Shown piece after piece: positions 37,352-46,018 of a stretch of 64,000 nucleotides of DNA (the first letter of the stretch is position 1; the number at the start of each line of letters is the position of its first letter). The stretch is from assembly GCF_003058265.1 (NCBI RefSeq), contig NZ_QBUK01000009.1, positions 62,001 through 126,000 on the forward strand, in the 5' to 3' direction. The stretch is from Flagellimonas amoyensis (GTDB lineage Bacteria; Bacteroidota; Bacteroidia; Flavobacteriales; Flavobacteriaceae). A model generated the notes under the pieces. The model worked only from the letters and a program-made list of their open reading frames with translations, had not been told where the DNA came from and did no database searches. Made by a program: the position numbers and the translations under genes.

Positions 37352-37480
37352 ATGGAAACAACCATAAAACCCCTCTATTTCACCAGCAAGACCTATGGGG
37401 TCTGCAAAGTCTTGAAACCAAAATTATTGGAAGCCGTTCAGGAAAATTCCTCCGAAGGGTACAATGGCGAAGAGAATTAA
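37352..37480 (+). CDS. small 42-residue protein
   Basis: ATG 37352 to TAA 37480, beginning METTIKPLYFTSKTYGVC and ending NGEEN. It is not recognised. Support comes from backbone-like codon use and its own Rho-independent terminator five bases after the stop. No signal peptide or membrane segment. Confidence 0.55.
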   Translation: METTIKPLYFTSKTYGVCKVLKPKLLEAVQENSSEGYNGEEN

Positions 37481-37485
37481 AACAT

Positions 37486-37522
37486 GAAAAGCCCAACTTC
37501 ACCAGCTGGGCTTTTCATTTTT
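37486..37522 (+). terminator. Rho-independent terminator after the small gene
   Basis: GAAAAGCCCA (37486-37495) pairs perfectly with TGGGCTTTTC (37507-37516) and is followed by ATTTTTC. Confidence 0.85.
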
Positions 37523-37650
37523 CAACCCTTTGTTTTACATCTATTTAACTACCTATTTCACTGCTAAAAAAAATTATTTGCCCCTTCTAAAATTTCCATC
37601 AACGGATCGAACAATTTTATACCTTCATTCGAAAATTCATTACGTATAAA

Positions 37651-38256
37651 ATGATTCATCCCGATACAGAATTGCGCTTTATCAGCAACGAAATTGGCTA
37701 CGGCGTCGTGGCCACCAAATTCATTCCCGCAGGGACCATTACCTGGGTGCTCGACGAGTTGGATCGCGAGTTCACCCCTCTGGAACTGCAACAGATGGCC
37801 CCCATCTACCAAAACATTCTGGACACCTACACCTTTCGGAACAACAAGGGCAACTATATCCTTTGTTGGGACAACGGGCGGTACGTGAACCACAGTTTCA
37901 ACTCCAATTGCCTCACCACAGCCTACGATTTTGAGATTGCCATCCGCGACATCCAACCCGGGGAGCAGCTCACGGACGACTATGGCTACCTCAACATCCC
38001 CATTCCCTTTAGGGCCGCCGATGAGGGCACCCGCCGAAAAGTGGTGTATCCCGACGACCTGCTGAAATATTACAAGGTCTGGGACAACAAGATCAAAAAG
38101 GTGTTTGCCCACATCACCGAACTACAGCAACCCTTGCGACCCATCCTCAATGAAGGGCTTTGGAACAAGATCGAACACATTATAGGCGGCGAGGAAGAAC
38201 TCGAATCCATATTGGCCAATTTCTATAACGGAAACCACGCAGCACTTTCCAAATAA
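37651..38256 (+). CDS. SET-domain protein
   Basis: 201 residues. The SET fold is shown by GYGVVATKFIPAGTI at the N-terminus, the NHSFNSNCLTTA motif (the conserved NHS-x-x-x-NC segment that binds S-adenosylmethionine) and IQPGEQLTDDYGYLN with the catalytic-type tyrosine region. The Lys-acceptor target is unknown; bacterial SET proteins methylate lysines in diverse proteins. The C-terminal ~60 residues are helical. Single gene, with a strong bidirectional terminator after it. Confidence 0.87.
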   Translation: MIHPDTELRFISNEIGYGVVATKFIPAGTITWVLDELDREFTPLELQQMAPIYQNILDTYTFRNNKGNYILCWDNGRYVNHSFNSNCLTTAYDFEIAIRDIQPGEQLTDDYGYLNIPIPFRAADEGTRRKVVYPDDLLKYYKVWDNKIKKVFAHITELQQPLRPILNEGLWNKIEHIIGGEEELESILANFYNGNHAALSK

Positions 38257-38270
38257 CCCACCAAAACCAA

Positions 38271-38296
38271 AAAAGGCACCCAATTGGGTGCCTTTT
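38271..38296. terminator. bidirectional terminator
   Basis: AAAAGGCACCC-AATT-GGGTGCCTTTT, a perfect palindrome between the convergent SET gene and the 187-residue gene. Confidence 0.92.
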
Positions 38297-38316
38297 CCAT
38301 TCTTCTTCATAACAAT

Positions 38317-38880
38317 TTAATTGCCAAAGCTATTGGCCAGACGCGGCCTTGGACTTTTGCTCCGCATAAACAAATCCGTAAGCGGTTTAAAGTGTCGCTT
38401 CCACTGAAATGGAGCAAAGTCGAACCACAATTTTACTTCAGTGGCCTCGCCACCTTCCACTTGGAAACCATCTTCGATGGCAAAATCCAATCGATCAAAG
38501 GCATTGGCAGATTCCTCCAGCCCATCCTCATAAACAAACTGGTTGCCCCATCCTGCCAGATAAAACCGGAGTTTGGTATAATGGCCCGCGGGCAGGGAAA
38601 GCACACTTTTGGAACGCAGAAAGGTCCCAGCTGGTATTCCCTTTAGGGAAACCGGGTTCTGGCCCGGGAAATCCATGATAAAATGTTCCTTGCCATCTGC
38701 ATCAATGGCAGAGAACTTGGTGATGTTCAACAACATTTCCGAGACTTTCAGCGCGGTGGCGGCCTCGTTTTTCAAGATCAATTCCTTCATGGTCCGTTCC
38801 TCTGCATACCAATCACCAATAGCGTTGGGGGCAAAAGGTACGGTGGACCATATCGTGGGGTAAAAGTTCATTTTTTTCAT
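38317..38880 (-). CDS. uncharacterised protein, possibly DUF4382-like
   Basis: 187 residues from ATG 38880 (MKKMNFYPTIWSTVPFAPNA). The track start further upstream adds a poorly supported leader. The pattern of one LSLPAGHYTKLRFYLAGWGN strand pair and a following VEGGEATEVKLWFDFAPF segment is reminiscent of DUF4382 proteins (domain with a PAGxYxxxR/K signature), but there is no signal peptide and the match is weak. No operon partner. Confidence 0.6.
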   Translation of the reverse strand: MKKMNFYPTIWSTVPFAPNAIGDWYAEERTMKELILKNEAATALKVSEMLLNITKFSAIDADGKEHFIMDFPGQNPVSLKGIPAGTFLRSKSVLSLPAGHYTKLRFYLAGWGNQFVYEDGLEESANAFDRLDFAIEDGFQVEGGEATEVKLWFDFAPFQWKRHFKPLTDLFMRSKSPRPRLANSFGN

Positions 38881-39149
38881 AGCGCGTATATGTAGGATTA
38901 TACAGGGACAAAGTTGCAGCAAACCAACAGGTTACGCGTCCAATAAATTGACCAATTTATATGCTGGATTACCTCAAAATGTCGATTTTAAGATTTTTTT
39001 AGGTAAAATGGCATAAATTTCAAAATAGGTTCATTTCAATCTGAATCCTATATACCCACAAACACCCAAAACGCCCAAGAAGAACATGGTAGAATATCAG
39101 TTTTTGGCTGTGCTAAAAAGACTATCTTTTCTTTCCGTAAAGTCAACGA
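38881..39149. other. intergenic region
   Basis: A 269-base gap between divergent genes. It is AT-rich (notably 38980-39010) with no ORF or hairpin that I can support. Confidence 0.4.
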
Positions 39150-39899
39150 ATGAAAATCAATTACATTTTTTTGGTATTGGCCATGGTGGCCGAGATCATT
39201 GGCACCATTGGCGGTTTTGGATCATCGGTCTTCTTTGTGCCCTTGGGAAATTTCTATTTTGATTTTTACTCCGTTCTGGGGATGACGGCCATTTTTCACC
39301 TATCCAGTAACATCAGCAAAATATTCCTGTTCAAAAAAGGATTGGACAAAAAACTGTTGCTCTACATCGGCGTGCCTTCCGTGCTGTTCGTGATTATCGG
39401 TGGATTTTTGTCGAAAATGGTGGACAGTGGCTCCCTGGAAATCGTCTTGGGGATTTTTTTGGTGGTCTTTAGCCTGCTGTTCCTCATCAAAAGTGAAATT
39501 GTGGTGTTGCCCAACAAGAAAAATGCCATGATCGGGGGAACGTTGTCCGGGTTCTCGGCAGGGCTTCTGGGTACAGGTGGCGCCATCCGCGGCTTGACGA
39601 TGGCTGCCTTCAACCTCGAGAAAAATGCGTTTATCGCCACTTCGGCCTTTATCGATTTCATGATCGATTTCTCACGCACCTTTGTGTACTACGACAACGG
39701 CTATATCGGGAAACAGGAGTTGACCTACCTCCCTTTTTTATTGGTCATTGGATTTGTGGGCACGTATTTGGGCAAAAAGATCCTGGCCTATATCCCACAG
39801 GAAAAGTTCCGAAAGTTGAGCCTTATCTTTATCCTGATCATCGGTCTGGCCACCATTGTTCAGTTGATGATGAAACACTGGGGTCAGCTCCCCTCATAA
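39150..39899 (+). CDS. TSUP (TauE/SafE) family transporter
   Basis: 249 residues with about seven or eight membrane helices. The two halves carry the repeated TSUP motif: GTIGGFGSSVFFVPLG near residue 17 and GLLGTGGAIRGLTMAAF near residue 140. Family members move sulfite, organosulfonates or other small organic anions. It is convergent with the MarR gene, overlapping its 3' end by 16 bases, and lies beside tyrosine catabolic genes, but a substrate link is not shown. Confidence 0.9.
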   Translation: MKINYIFLVLAMVAEIIGTIGGFGSSVFFVPLGNFYFDFYSVLGMTAIFHLSSNISKIFLFKKGLDKKLLLYIGVPSVLFVIIGGFLSKMVDSGSLEIVLGIFLVVFSLLFLIKSEIVVLPNKKNAMIGGTLSGFSAGLLGTGGAIRGLTMAAFNLEKNAFIATSAFIDFMIDFSRTFVYYDNGYIGKQELTYLPFLLVIGFVGTYLGKKILAYIPQEKFRKLSLIFILIIGLATIVQLMMKHWGQLPS

Positions 39900-40330
39900 T
39901 TGTCCCCCATTTGGTCCAACACCCTTAAAAAGGTTTCGAACTCCACCGGGTCAATATTTTTAACGGCCAATTTTCGCAAGTTCAGGGCACTGGGCAAGGT
40001 CAGTTCAATGATTTTCCTCCCCTCCTCGGTGAGTTCCAGTTTAAAACGCTTTTGGTCCCCATCAAACCGGGTCTTGGTGATCCAACCTTTGCGTTCCATA
40101 CCACCGATTACCCTGGAAATAGTGGCACGGTTGCGAAAGTTGCCCTTCACAATCTCTCTCTGGCTCGCCTCATCACCCAGTTCATAGATCTGGTGCATGA
40201 TCACCCATTGCTCAATGGTGACCTCCACGCCCAGTTCATCAAAGGCCCTCAAATAGGCTTTTTGTATTTTACGGAGCACTAGGTCCAAGTGCAGCCCTAT
40301 CCCCTGTATTTCGTCAATCCGGTTGAGCAT
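39884..40330 (-). CDS. MarR family transcriptional regulator
   Basis: 148 residues from ATG 40330. A GTG at 40348 is open but overlaps a perfect -7 box (40348-40355), so the ATG is preferred. It is a winged-helix MarR protein: EQWVIMHQIYELGDEASQRE, then ATISRVIGGMERKGWI as recognition helix and FDGDQKRFKLELTEEGRK as the wing. It is divergent from hppD, with a 22-bp palindrome overlapping the hppD -7 box. That makes it the likely local regulator of tyrosine catabolism, with 4-hydroxyphenylpyruvate or homogentisate as candidate ligands (inference). Confidence 0.9.
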   Translation of the reverse strand: MLNRIDEIQGIGLHLDLVLRKIQKAYLRAFDELGVEVTIEQWVIMHQIYELGDEASQREIVKGNFRNRATISRVIGGMERKGWITKTRFDGDQKRFKLELTEEGRKIIELTLPSALNLRKLAVKNIDPVEFETFLRVLDQMGDNYEGS

Positions 40331-40347
40331 TCTATAACTAATTGCCA

Positions 40348-40355
40348 CAAAAATA
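40348..40355 (-). promoter_or_regulatory. probable -7 element of the MarR gene
   Basis: Minus-strand TATTTTTG matches TAnnTTTG. The predicted start is only about ten bases before ATG 40330, implying a very short leader. Confidence 0.5.
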
Positions 40356-40455
40356 GGGATTCAGTTTTTGATTTCTTTGACACATAAGGGGTTCAACCAT
40401 CAATTTTTAACCCAATTTTTGATCCCAAAAATCAGAAATGAGCCAAAAAAATACT

Positions 40456-40463
40456 TATTTTTG
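40456..40463 (+). promoter_or_regulatory. probable -7 element of hppD
   Basis: TATTTTTG matches TAnnTTTG, 44 bases before the hppD ATG. It overlaps the left arm of the palindrome at 40459-40480. No well-spaced -33 TTG is present. Confidence 0.6.
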
Positions 40464-40480
40464 TTGTTCATGCAACAAAA
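40459..40480. promoter_or_regulatory. candidate MarR operator upstream of hppD
   Basis: TTTTGTTG and CAACAAAA form a perfect 8-bp inverted repeat with a six-base centre (TTCATG). Overlap with the -7 box fits repression by steric hindrance. Confidence 0.65.
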
Positions 40481-40507
40481 TGAACTGAGCAATAAATCAT
40501 AAAAAAT

Positions 40508-41644
40508 ATGGCTACTTCAACACTTCCAAAGACCCAAAAAGGGACCGAACAGGATTTTATGCCCATCAATGGCACCGATTATATTGAACTGTATGTAGGT
40601 AACTCCAAACAGGCCGCACACTTTTACAAAACTGCTTTTGGATTCCAGTCCTTGGCAAAGGCAGGCCTAGAAACCGGTTTGAAAGATCGGGAAAGTTACG
40701 TGGTGGTCCAGGACAAGATCCGTTTGGTGCTCACCTCTCCCCTAAAAAGTGGTACCGAGATCGGGAAGCACATCGATAAACATGGTGATGGTGTGAAGGT
40801 AGTGGCCCTCTGGGTAGACGATGCCACGTATGCCTACAATGCGGCCATGGAACGCGGGGCAAAATCCTATATGGAACCCAAGGTTGAAGAAGATGCCAAC
40901 GGAAAAGTGGTTCGTTCGGGTATTTACACCTATGGTGAGACTGTCCATATCTTTGTGGAACGAAAAGAGTATAAGGGCACGTTTTTACCCGGTTTCAAAA
41001 AATGGGAAACTCCTGATTACAACCCAACTTCCACTGGTTTGCTATATGTGGACCATATGGTGGGTAACGTAGGCTGGAACCAAATGGACCAATGGGTGGG
41101 CTTCTATGAAGAAGTATTGGGTTTCCGCAATATTCTTTCTTTTGATGATAAGGACATTTCCACAGAATACACCGCACTGATGAGCAAGGTGATGAGCAAC
41201 GGAAACGGCCGTATCAAATTCCCGATTAATGAACCTGCCGAAGGAAAGAAAAAATCCCAAGTGGAGGAATACCTCGATTTTTATGAAGGTGAAGGCGTGC
41301 AACACGTAGCCGTAGCCACCGATAACATCATCAAAACCGTTCGTGACTTGAAAAGTCGTGGAGTGGAATTCCTTCAGGTTCCTGCAACCTATTATGATGC
41401 CGTGACTGACCGTGTAGGAGAAATTGATGAGGATATCGCTCCATTGAAAGAGTTGGGCATCTTGGTGGACCGTGATGACGAAGGCTATCTACTTCAGATC
41501 TTTACCAAACCCGTAGAGCCACGTCCAACCATGTTCTTCGAAATCATCCAAAGAAAAGGCGCACAATCGTTTGGAAAAGGTAACTTTAAGGCACTGTTCG
41601 AAGCCATTGAGCGCGAACAGGAGCTAAGAGGCACTTTACATTGA
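40508..41644 (+). CDS. hppD: 4-hydroxyphenylpyruvate dioxygenase
   Basis: 378 residues made of two vicinal-oxygen-chelate domains. The iron ligands are visible in order: His in YVDHMVGNVGWNQM, His in GEGVQHVAVATDN, and Glu in PTMFFEIIQRKG close to the C-terminus, where the FFE-x-I-x-R-K-G signature closes the active site. The enzyme converts 4-hydroxyphenylpyruvate to homogentisate with O2, the first committed step of tyrosine degradation. First gene of the cluster; hmgA follows after 78 AT-rich bases containing an inverted-repeat-like element. Confidence 0.97.
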   Translation: MATSTLPKTQKGTEQDFMPINGTDYIELYVGNSKQAAHFYKTAFGFQSLAKAGLETGLKDRESYVVVQDKIRLVLTSPLKSGTEIGKHIDKHGDGVKVVALWVDDATYAYNAAMERGAKSYMEPKVEEDANGKVVRSGIYTYGETVHIFVERKEYKGTFLPGFKKWETPDYNPTSTGLLYVDHMVGNVGWNQMDQWVGFYEEVLGFRNILSFDDKDISTEYTALMSKVMSNGNGRIKFPINEPAEGKKKSQVEEYLDFYEGEGVQHVAVATDNIIKTVRDLKSRGVEFLQVPATYYDAVTDRVGEIDEDIAPLKELGILVDRDDEGYLLQIFTKPVEPRPTMFFEIIQRKGAQSFGKGNFKALFEAIEREQELRGTLH

Positions 41645-41722
41645 TCAATTGTTAGTGTTAAAGGTTGAGTTTTAAGTTTTAATCATTTAAAATTTAAAAC
41701 TGATAACTTAAAATTTAAAAAG

Positions 41723-42880
41723 ATGCCTATATACCATAAACTCGGGAAAATTCCGCAGAAACGGCATACCCAGTTCGAAAAACCGAACGGAGGGTTGTAT
41801 TATGAGCAGCTTTTTGGAACCATCGGTTTCGATGGCATGTCGTCCTTGTCCTATCACATCCATCGCCCTACGCAGGTAAAGGACATTGGTAAGCCCATTG
41901 ATATGTCTCCCAAAATTGCCGTGGAAAAGAATATCACCAGCAGAAAACTTATCGGGTTCGATGTGCAACCGAAAGATGACTTTTTGGAATCACGTGAGCC
42001 CCTTTTGGTGAACAACGATGTGCACATTGGTCTGGCAGCACCGAAAAAATCCATCACGGGGTATTTTTACAAGAATGCCGATGCCGATGAGATGCTCTTC
42101 ATCCACAAAGGATCGGGAACCTTGAAAACCTTTTTGGGCAACATTCCGTTTGAATATGGGGATTACCTCATCATTCCCCGCGGGATGATCTACCAAATCG
42201 AATTTGATACCGAGGACAACCGCATCCTGTATGCGGAATCCTTTCACCCCATTTATACCCCAAAGCGATACCGAAACTGGTTTGGGCAGTTGTTGGAACA
42301 TTCCCCTTATTGTGAACGGGACTATAAATTGCCACAAGACCTTCAGACCTTTGATGAAAAAGGAGATTTTTTGATGAAGATCAAAAAGCAGGGCATGTTG
42401 CACCAATTGGTGTATGCCAGCCATCCTTTTGACGTAATTGGTTGGGATGGATATAATTTCCCCTACGGATTTTCCATCCACAATTTTGAACCCATTACGG
42501 GTCGTGTACACCAACCGCCACCGGTACACCAAACGTTTGAGACGAGTGCCTTTGTCATTTGTTCATTCTGCCCAAGGCTGTACGACTACCACCCGAAAGC
42601 GATTCCGGCCCCCTACAACCATTCCAATATAGACTCCGACGAGGTATTGTATTATGTGGATGGGGATTTTATGAGCCGAACCGGAATTGGACCCGGGTAC
42701 ATATCGTTGCACCCGGCAGGCATTCCACACGGGCCGCATCCAGGCACCTATGAGGCCAGCATCGGCAAAAAGAGTACGGAGGAACTGGCCGTGATGATCG
42801 ATACCTTCAAACCGTTGATGGTCACCGAAAATGCCCTGAAAATTGATGATGGCAAATATTACAAATCGTGGTTGGAGTAA
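41723..42880 (+). CDS. hmgA: homogentisate 1,2-dioxygenase
   Basis: 385 residues. The cupin iron site is visible near the C-terminus: YNHSNIDSDEVLYYVDGDF supplies a His and the Glu, and SLHPAGIPHGPHPG supplies further His residues. The N-terminal half is the beta-sandwich of the family (PTQVKDIGKPIDMSPKIAVE). It opens the ring of homogentisate to maleylacetoacetate. Shorter than the ~430-445-residue proteobacterial and eukaryotic enzymes, as is usual for this phylum's type. Confidence 0.95.
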   Translation: MPIYHKLGKIPQKRHTQFEKPNGGLYYEQLFGTIGFDGMSSLSYHIHRPTQVKDIGKPIDMSPKIAVEKNITSRKLIGFDVQPKDDFLESREPLLVNNDVHIGLAAPKKSITGYFYKNADADEMLFIHKGSGTLKTFLGNIPFEYGDYLIIPRGMIYQIEFDTEDNRILYAESFHPIYTPKRYRNWFGQLLEHSPYCERDYKLPQDLQTFDEKGDFLMKIKKQGMLHQLVYASHPFDVIGWDGYNFPYGFSIHNFEPITGRVHQPPPVHQTFETSAFVICSFCPRLYDYHPKAIPAPYNHSNIDSDEVLYYVDGDFMSRTGIGPGYISLHPAGIPHGPHPGTYEASIGKKSTEELAVMIDTFKPLMVTENALKIDDGKYYKSWLE

Positions 42881-42908
42881 TCATTAAGGCCCAATGCCTT
42901 CTGTCTTT

Positions 42909-42960
42909 TCGAGCGCAGTCGAGAAATGAAGGCTTTTTATCGCTCTTGACTGCGCTCGAG
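42909..42960. repeat. dispersed inverted repeat (GACTGCGCTCGAG type), copy 1
   Basis: TCGAGCGCAGTCGAG and TCTTGACTGCGCTCGAG are inverted relative to each other and flank a ~20-base loop. The same core is at 44226-44305 and 47151-47191. It lies between hmgA and fahA. Confidence 0.8.
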
Positions 42961-42979
42961 CTGACATAAAAAACAATTC

Positions 42980-44200
42980 ATGATCATAAACATCCCTGAA
43001 AACTCAGACTTTTCCATCCATAATATTCCCTTTGGGATTTTTTCCACCGAAGACAGAAGCCCTCGTGTAGGCGTGGCCATTGGGGAACATATCCTCGACC
43101 TGGCCGCTGTGGCGGAACTCGATGTGTTCGAATTCAACACCGCCGTTTTGGAAAAGGACACCCTCAATGATTTTATTTCCCTCGGAAAGGAAATCACTAA
43201 TCGGGTGCGGAAAAAAATCCAATATTGGCTGAAGGATGACCACTCACCCTTGGCTGGAAAACCGGAACTTTTCGTAATGCAGTCCGAAGCCCGGATGCAC
43301 ATGCCCGTTTCTGTGGGGGACTATACCGATTTTTATTCTAGCATAGAGCACGCCACCAATGTGGGCAAGATGTTCCGCGACCCTGAAAATGCCCTTTTGC
43401 CCAACTGGAAACATATTCCGGTGGGGTACCATGGTAGGGCGAGTTCCATTATCGTGAGCGGACAACCCATCCATCGACCTAAAGGCCAGACCATGCCCAA
43501 CAATGCAGATGCCCCCGTATTTGGACCCACACAACGATTGGATTTTGAACTGGAAATGGGCTTTATCTGTGGAAAAGATACCCAATTGGGCGATTCTATC
43601 TCCACCGAAGAAGCCGAGGATTATATCTTTGGCTTGGTCTTGTTCAACGATTGGTCCGCCAGGGACATCCAGAAATGGGAATATGTGCCGCTTGGACCTT
43701 TCTTGGCCAAGAACTTTGCATCTTCCATCTCGCCTTGGGTGGTGACCTTGGAGGCCTTGAAACCGTTCAAAGTGGTAGGTCCCACACAAGACCCTAAAGT
43801 ATTGCCCTATTTGGCCTATGAGGGCACCAAAAACTACGACATCAATCTGGAAGTGGGCGTCACACCCGAAGGGAGCGAAGAAACCACGGTTTGTCACAGC
43901 AATTTCAAGTACATGTATTGGAACATGGCCCAACAGTTGGCACATCATACCGTGAATGGTTGTAATATTTCTGTGGGCGATATGATGGCTTCTGGCACCA
44001 TTTCTGGCAAGGAAGACGATTCTTTTGGCTCCATGTTGGAGCTGGCATGGATGGGGACCAAACCCATAAAAATGAAGGATGGTTCCGAACGAAAGTTCAT
44101 CAACGATGGAGATACGGTGACCCTTCGTGGTTTCGCCCAAAATGGCGATATTAGGGTCGGATTCGGGGAAGTTTCCACCAAAATACTTCCTGCGAAATAA
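42980..44200 (+). CDS. fahA: fumarylacetoacetase
   Basis: 406 residues with the N-terminal SH3-like domain (IPFGIFSTEDRSPRVGVAIG) and the FAH catalytic beta-roll. The key acidic residues are visible: DYTDFYSSIEHATNVG (first Asp), RLDFELEMGFICG (two Glu) and LFNDWSARDIQKWEYVPLGP (Asp and Lys). It hydrolyses fumarylacetoacetate to fumarate and acetoacetate, ending the pathway begun by hppD and hmgA. No maleylacetoacetate isomerase gene is present between them. Confidence 0.97.
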   Translation: MIINIPENSDFSIHNIPFGIFSTEDRSPRVGVAIGEHILDLAAVAELDVFEFNTAVLEKDTLNDFISLGKEITNRVRKKIQYWLKDDHSPLAGKPELFVMQSEARMHMPVSVGDYTDFYSSIEHATNVGKMFRDPENALLPNWKHIPVGYHGRASSIIVSGQPIHRPKGQTMPNNADAPVFGPTQRLDFELEMGFICGKDTQLGDSISTEEAEDYIFGLVLFNDWSARDIQKWEYVPLGPFLAKNFASSISPWVVTLEALKPFKVVGPTQDPKVLPYLAYEGTKNYDINLEVGVTPEGSEETTVCHSNFKYMYWNMAQQLAHHTVNGCNISVGDMMASGTISGKEDDSFGSMLELAWMGTKPIKMKDGSERKFINDGDTVTLRGFAQNGDIRVGFGEVSTKILPAK

Positions 44201-44225
44201 ATTTCACTTTAGATGAAACTTGAGC

Positions 44226-44305
44226 TGTCATCCTGAGCGCAGTCGAAGGAGCAGCTGAAATGTTATCTGAGAGTTATACCATATCTCGACTGCGCTCGAT
44301 ATGAC
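44226..44305. repeat. dispersed inverted repeat, copy 2
   Basis: TGTCATCCTGAGCGCAGTCG and TCTCGACTGCGCTCGATATG face each other around a ~40-base centre between fahA and the flavin reductase-like gene. Same family as 42909-42960. Confidence 0.85.
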
Positions 44306-44317
44306 AAGAAACAAACC

Positions 44318-45187
44318 ATGATCAAAACTGTAGACCCAACCCAAGTAAGTCAACCTGAACTGCACAGCATTCTGCTCACGGCGGTGGCCCCAAGGCCCAT
44401 CTGCTTTGCCAGCACCATCGACAAAGATGGGAACGTGAACCTGAGTCCGTTCAGTTTTTTCAATGTGTTCAGTTCCAATCCGCCGATTATGGTCTTTTCG
44501 CCTTCGCGAAGCGGCAGGGACAATTCTTTGAAGCATACCCATGAAAACGTATTGGAAGTCCCCGAAGTGGTCATCAATATTGTGAACCACAACATGGCGG
44601 AACAGATGTCACTTTCCAGCACGGCCTATGCCAAAGGGGTGAACGAATTTCAAAAGGCGGGCTTTACCGAAGTGCCCAGTGAAAAGGTACGCCCACCCCG
44701 CGTGGCGGAATCCCCCGTTTCCTTTGAGTGTACGGTGCAAGAGGTCATCGAATTGGCCCAAACCCCAGGAGCGGGGAACCTCATCATAGCTAAAGTGGAA
44801 CTCATCCATGTGGACGATACCTATTTTACCGATGGCATTTTGGACACCGAAAAATTGGACCTCGTGGGCCGTATGGGCGGTAATTGGTACATCCGGGCCA
44901 TCAAGGATTCGTTGTTTGAAATCCCGAAACCTCTCCGCACCCATGGCATTGGGGTGGATGCCTTGCCGAAGGGCATTCGGGAAAGCGAGGTGCTTACCGG
45001 AAACAATCTGGGACGATTGGGCAATGTGGAAAGCCTACCCTCAGCATCCGAAGTTGAAAAAATCGTAAAAGCCGATGGCGTGGGTACGCTTTCCCAACGA
45101 GAACTCCACACCTTGGCACAGCAGCTTTTGGAAGCTGGGGATACGGAAAAGGCGATGGCGTATTTGTTGTTTGGGGAGGGTTTTTGA
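44318..45187 (+). CDS. flavin reductase-like (FMN-binding split barrel) protein
   Basis: 289 residues. The first ~200 form a flavin-binding split barrel: LLTAVAPRPICFASTIDKDG, NLSPFSFFNVFSSNPPIMVF and the FECTVQEVIEL strand. The C-terminal ~80 residues are an extension with a helical segment rich in Leu and Ala. Members reduce free FMN/FAD or act on flavin-linked aromatic degradation. Its place within the tyrosine cluster suggests a role there, but the exact reaction is not known. Confidence 0.88.
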   Translation: MIKTVDPTQVSQPELHSILLTAVAPRPICFASTIDKDGNVNLSPFSFFNVFSSNPPIMVFSPSRSGRDNSLKHTHENVLEVPEVVINIVNHNMAEQMSLSSTAYAKGVNEFQKAGFTEVPSEKVRPPRVAESPVSFECTVQEVIELAQTPGAGNLIIAKVELIHVDDTYFTDGILDTEKLDLVGRMGGNWYIRAIKDSLFEIPKPLRTHGIGVDALPKGIRESEVLTGNNLGRLGNVESLPSASEVEKIVKADGVGTLSQRELHTLAQQLLEAGDTEKAMAYLLFGEGF

Positions 45188-45280
45188 TGGGTGAATACAT
45201 CTATTATTGAAGTATTTAATCTATAACAGTATATCTTACTTTTATAAAAACAAATTTACCCGTCAACTAAACAAAGTAAT

Positions 45281-45892
45281 ATGAAGGGAATTAAAATCCT
45301 ATCTATTCTAATCCTATTAGGACAGCCCATATTATTTGGGCAGGAGACCGTTACAACAACAGTAAAATACGGATTTGAGAATCCAGAACTTCAGGAGCTT
45401 TTTGAATTTCAAAATATTGGGGTTGAAAAATTTGAATTTGAAAGCCCCAAAATCAATGGAAAGTATTATCAAGTTTTTATAAAAGAATATAAAACTGGAA
45501 AATTAATCGACTCAAAAATTCTTTTTGATGGAACAGAAATAGACCAGTTCAAAATAAATTCACGTCTATTTGATTTTAAAATATTTACTGAAATTTCAAA
45601 GAACAACTTAAAAATTCAACTGAGAAGTAAAAAATATGCAAGCGCCAATAGAAACTATGAACTGACCGAAAACAGTTCTGAATATGCAACAAAAGATTTT
45701 TTTGGGGCTAAAATTGCGATTGAGAATCCCTTGAGTAAGGAATTTCCATTGTTGGCCATCATAACCCCTACAAAACATAGCAATGGTTTTAGTTCATATT
45801 GCGAAGTTGTCCAATCGGACATTGCTCCAGAAAAATTAGGAGAACATTTTAATATTCCCCACTATTTTTTGATTACAATGGCATTTAAATAA
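45281..45892 (+). CDS. secreted protein of unknown function
   Basis: 203 residues with a signal peptide (KILSILILLGQPILFGQE). No family recognised. Mostly beta-strand-like with many Lys, Glu and Phe; AT-rich compared with fahA and hppD. It sits between the flavin reductase-like gene and the aminotransferase gene in the same direction but with gaps of about 90 and 126 bases, so it need not be part of the pathway. Confidence 0.7.
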   Translation: MKGIKILSILILLGQPILFGQETVTTTVKYGFENPELQELFEFQNIGVEKFEFESPKINGKYYQVFIKEYKTGKLIDSKILFDGTEIDQFKINSRLFDFKIFTEISKNNLKIQLRSKKYASANRNYELTENSSEYATKDFFGAKIAIENPLSKEFPLLAIITPTKHSNGFSSYCEVVQSDIAPEKLGEHFNIPHYFLITMAFK

Positions 45893-46018
45893 TTCCTAGT
45901 AAAACGTGTATAATCAATTACGGGCAGATTTTTCAAAAAGGAAATCCTGACAATCAATTATCTTGAATACAAGCTGAAAAAGGCCCGAAACTAATCATAC
46001 ACCCGCTTTAAAAATAAA

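Noticed and set aside
41645..41722. AT-rich inverted segments between hppD and hmgA
   Set aside because: They form a weak hairpin of only A and T; no clear terminator or binding site.
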